37,088 nt of DNA from Spirochaetales bacterium. GTDB taxonomy: Bacteria; Spirochaetota; Spirochaetia; SZUA-6; JAFGRV01. This document shows positions 34,524 to 37,088 of this stretch, one piece after another (position 1 is the stretch's first letter; each line of letters starts with the position of its first letter). The notes beneath the pieces were generated by a model that did no database searches, was not told the origin of the DNA, and saw nothing but the letters and a program-made list of their open reading frames with translations. The stretch is taken from assembly GCA_016937215.1 (NCBI GenBank), contig JAFGWI010000016.1, positions 1 through 37,088 of the forward strand, given 5' to 3'. Made by a program: the position numbers and the translations under genes.

Positions 34524-36743
34524 TCAATCGATTTGCCTGTTTTTTTCCAGGTTCCGCATAATGGCAGAAACCTGTTCCGGGATCTCAAACCCCTCGACTT
34601 CGGCTTTTTTCAGATATTCGTAAGCCTTATCTGCGTAATCATTCCCCTTATTCAAATAACATAAACCTGCAAAGTAATAAATATAGGATTTCTCTTGAAC
34701 ATGATTTTCAGCCAAAAAAATATTTTCAAGACTGTCATCATAATCTTTTATTGAAAAATAGGTATGAGCCAGAAGAATATGAGAATCAGCAAGGGTTTTT
34801 TCCTCAAGAATATCTTTAGCCAAAAGATCTTGCACAATCGAAATAACTTTATCAAAATCATTCTTGAAATAATAGAGATGAGCAAATTTTAATTGAAGGT
34901 TATTTATATCATCGCAATGGTCCAATGCATTGTTTAGGATTTCCACGGCTCTGTTAAAATCGCTTTTTTCATAACAATCGGATAATAAAAAATAAAAGGA
35001 TGAAATATCATTTTTTATATCTATCGCTTTTTCAAGATAATCGATGGCTTTTGAATAATCCTGTTTGTTATAATTGATATTACCAAGAAAATAATAAACA
35101 TAGGCATGACCCGAATAAAGTTCAATTGATTTTTCAAAGGCTACCATGGCTTCAATTATTTTTTTATTTACATAATTCTGAAGCCCCGAAAGAAACAAAT
35201 CAAAGGCTTTTTCTTCATCTGGTTTAATAAAATCAAGCTCATCATTGATGTAGAGCTCAGTATCATCAACAATCTCATCATTACCATCCCAGCCCTTTCG
35301 CCAGGGAAGATCTGTCTGTGCTAAAATTCGGTAATAAGCTTCAATGGCCTCATCCCTTTTTTCATTTTCAGTTAATGAGGATGCAGCCCAGAACATCCTT
35401 CCCGCAACATAATTAATAGCGAACTCCCTCCAGGAAGTGTAAAGCTGCTGAATTTCTTTTGCAACCGGCAGAATTATTTCCCAGGCTTCATCCTCAGTAA
35501 TAAAGTTAACTTGATAAGCCCACCGAGTTACATTAATACATCGTGCCAAATCCCATGCTCGTAAACTGCGCCCTTGTGTAATAGCTTCCGTATGAGCTGC
35601 CAAATAAAATTTTTTAACTGAATAATAGGAATAACCATTATCATATGCCAGATCAGGTATTGATGATTCAGGATGGCTTTTCATTAATTCCAAAATTTCA
35701 TTATAGGATTCCGAATGCCCCCCTTCCCTGACCCGGGCGATGGTATCAAAAAATTCTTCGCGGCTAGTTGTACTCCAACCATCTTTCAGAATATTAAGGC
35801 TTGTTATTTTTACATTCCGACAGAAGGCATGAGGCTCCAGAGTATCATGCCTCCCGCTATTGCTTTCATTTAATATTCCGGATAAAGCAATGGCCCAATA
35901 TTTTTCTCTATCCAGGGTTATTTCATCGGTTTTAGGATTACGGTAAAATAGATAATGTCGCGAAGTATTCATTGAGGAATAACCATTCGAAGCGACCAAG
36001 TTGTCACCAGAATCATAGGCATCGATTGCAAAATAATATAAACCATTGGATTGAAGCATAAGAGGTATTGTATATTCATTAACAAATATTTTCTCAGATA
36101 CAAAAACAGGTTCATCAAAATAAATTTTCTTTTCCAGATTAGGAATTTTGAACAAATCCTTGGATATAGATTTTGGTATATTGACTGTGGTTCCAGCATA
36201 CCCAATAGCATAGTTAATTGGATTGCTTTTCTCAAAAGCCCAATATATCTTTATGGAATAATAATCAACTCCTTCCAGAGCTTTCCATTTGAAGGTGGTT
36301 TGATCTAGTGGAACCAAATATCGATTATCAGGATATTTAATATCCAATTTCTTTGCCAGAAAAATTGTATATCCTTTATTTGCATAATAATCGGAGAAAG
36401 TAAAACCAATGCTTTTTCCTGCATAAAAACCTTGATCATTCTTGCCTATACTTATAAAATACTTAGCACCTATTTCAAGTGCGGATAAATCATAATAAAC
36501 CATTCCGTTAGAATCACTGACAGAGGATATGTCCAGAACATAATCAGAACCATCATGCTTTAAAAGGTCTATTGTTAACCCATTGACATCGGAGGCTCCA
36601 TTTTTCAAATGAATATAAAATGGGAGATTAGTTTCAGTCACCTGGGCCGTTGTTTGCTGGTTTAAATGGGCATCATGGAACGAAGCCGTGCTACACGATA
36701 AAAAAAGGGTAAATAAAAATAAAAAACTAAATATGTATTTCAT
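34524..36743 (-). CDS. TPR-repeat lipoprotein
   Basis: 739 residues with GAGAGAG upstream. The lipoprotein signal ends in LFLSC (Cys17). Residues 35-290 look beta-rich, with several aromatic and Tyr-rich strands and a KWKALEGVDYYSIKIYW segment like fibronectin-type folds. A helical region follows, and the C-terminal part (about 515-735) has at least five to six tetratricopeptide repeats, such as YVYYFLGNINYNKQDYSKAIDYLEKAI and YIYYFAGLCYLNKGNDYADKAYEYLKKA. TPRs bind partner proteins. The WD40 protein encoded immediately downstream is the natural candidate. Overall function is unknown. Confidence 0.87.
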   Translation of the reverse strand: MKYIFSFLFLFTLFLSCSTASFHDAHLNQQTTAQVTETNLPFYIHLKNGASDVNGLTIDLLKHDGSDYVLDISSVSDSNGMVYYDLSALEIGAKYFISIGKNDQGFYAGKSIGFTFSDYYANKGYTIFLAKKLDIKYPDNRYLVPLDQTTFKWKALEGVDYYSIKIYWAFEKSNPINYAIGYAGTTVNIPKSISKDLFKIPNLEKKIYFDEPVFVSEKIFVNEYTIPLMLQSNGLYYFAIDAYDSGDNLVASNGYSSMNTSRHYLFYRNPKTDEITLDREKYWAIALSGILNESNSGRHDTLEPHAFCRNVKITSLNILKDGWSTTSREEFFDTIARVREGGHSESYNEILELMKSHPESSIPDLAYDNGYSYYSVKKFYLAAHTEAITQGRSLRAWDLARCINVTRWAYQVNFITEDEAWEIILPVAKEIQQLYTSWREFAINYVAGRMFWAASSLTENEKRDEAIEAYYRILAQTDLPWRKGWDGNDEIVDDTELYINDELDFIKPDEEKAFDLFLSGLQNYVNKKIIEAMVAFEKSIELYSGHAYVYYFLGNINYNKQDYSKAIDYLEKAIDIKNDISSFYFLLSDCYEKSDFNRAVEILNNALDHCDDINNLQLKFAHLYYFKNDFDKVISIVQDLLAKDILEEKTLADSHILLAHTYFSIKDYDDSLENIFLAENHVQEKSYIYYFAGLCYLNKGNDYADKAYEYLKKAEVEGFEIPEQVSAIMRNLEKNRQID

Positions 36744-36771
36744 TATTTCTCTCTCAATTTATTCAGATTTA

Positions 36772-36799
36772 ATTATTGCCGTTAATCAATTGATTGCAA
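36772..36799 (-). promoter_or_regulatory. Promoter with palindrome in the spacer, TPR-WD40 operon
   Basis: On the minus strand TTGCAA (36794-36799) and AATAAT (36772-36777) are 16 nt apart. The perfect 12-bp palindrome AATCAATTGATT (36784-36795) overlaps the -35 end and the spacer, a usual place for a repressor operator. The ATG follows about 30 nt after the -10. Confidence 0.4.
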
Positions 36800-36979
36800 T
36801 ATGAATTCGGACCTGTTTACACCATAACTGATAATCAAGAAATTATTATCCTTGGATATCAATCCTTTGTAATCAATACTGACATATAACATTTATACAA
36901 CATTTCCAGCTTGTTCCTCAAGCACATTAATGTGAACCATTCTTGATTAAATGTATTTGTTTAGCTGGTTGTTACGTTG

Positions 36980-37088
36980 GGCGTTTCCTGCTTTCATTTC
37001 TTTACAGCAGGCCAGGCTTTCCATAACTCCGCTTCGCTTCGAAATCCTTTGGTTGCATTCGCGAGCAATAAATGCGTAGCATTTATGA
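36980..37088 (-). repeat. Variable-stem palindromic element, copy 7, cut by the window end
   Basis: GGCGTTTCCTGCTTTCATT begins box B; hairpin 3 pairs CCTGCT with AGCAGG, and CCAGGCTTT follows with the CTCCGCTTCGCTTCGAAA segment. It then runs into a hairpin module (GCGAGCAATAAATGC to the window end at 37088, stem ATAAATGC/GCATTTAT with a GTA loop). Box A is not reached. Confidence 0.65.

Overview
The window looks like chromosomal DNA of a diderm, probably anaerobic or fermentative bacterium of moderate GC. A free-living spirochaete-like organism is my best guess (inference). The support is a one-piece LacI-type-sensor/histidine-kinase/receiver/LuxR hybrid, several lipoproteins with short Ser-Cys or Gly-Cys lipoboxes, PTP-linked secreted enzymes with dockerin-like tails, a pyruvate formate-lyase pair, and many intergenic palindromic repeats. 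No rRNA, tRNA, phage, transposase or CRISPR array was recognised.

Layout. 1-3200: an orphan DsbD-N-like periplasmic protein (minus) and a PIN-PhoH ATPase (plus). 3500-10400 (minus): a secreted GH31 glycosidase with LamG and dockerin-like tail, and upstream of it a giant sugar-sensor hybrid kinase that may control it. 10650-19220 (plus): a sulfate-assimilation cluster of APS reductase, a Cys/Met-metabolism PLP enzyme, a siroheme sulfite/nitrite reductase, a GltD-like Fe-S flavoprotein overlapping it, CysD, and CysN with an APS-kinase-like tail. 19690-20710: two small lipoproteins. 21090-24430 (minus): a bactofilin-like membrane protein and a LytS/LytTR two-component pair. 24880-26070: a secreted dockerin-like protein behind a textbook sigma-54 promoter. 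26330-30260: pflA and pflB, separated and flanked by repeat-rich DNA. 31014-32264: a J-domain protein with a 14-Asp tract. 32470-36740 (minus): a secreted WD40 double propeller and a TPR lipoprotein in one operon.

The sulfur genes form a nearly complete route from sulfate to APS to sulfite to sulfide to homocysteine or cystathionine. The reductase has the APS-type cysteine pattern, and the APS kinase domain fused to CysN has lost its P-loop, so the PAPS branch appears to be abandoned.

The most unusual content is intergenic. About seven copies of an element share end boxes (GCGTTAGGGATTGGAG at one end, GGCGTT plus CCGGGCTTT at the other). The hairpins between the boxes keep position and shape but have different stem sequences in each copy. 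Other repeats are 30-bp tandem palindromes with paired stem changes, a short hairpin module that follows them, a 23-bp tandem repeat, and a third dispersed family of about 100-150 bp. The palindromes, the module and the 23-bp repeat are combined in two inverted composite arms on either side of pflB, and a decayed relic lies near 3.4 kb.
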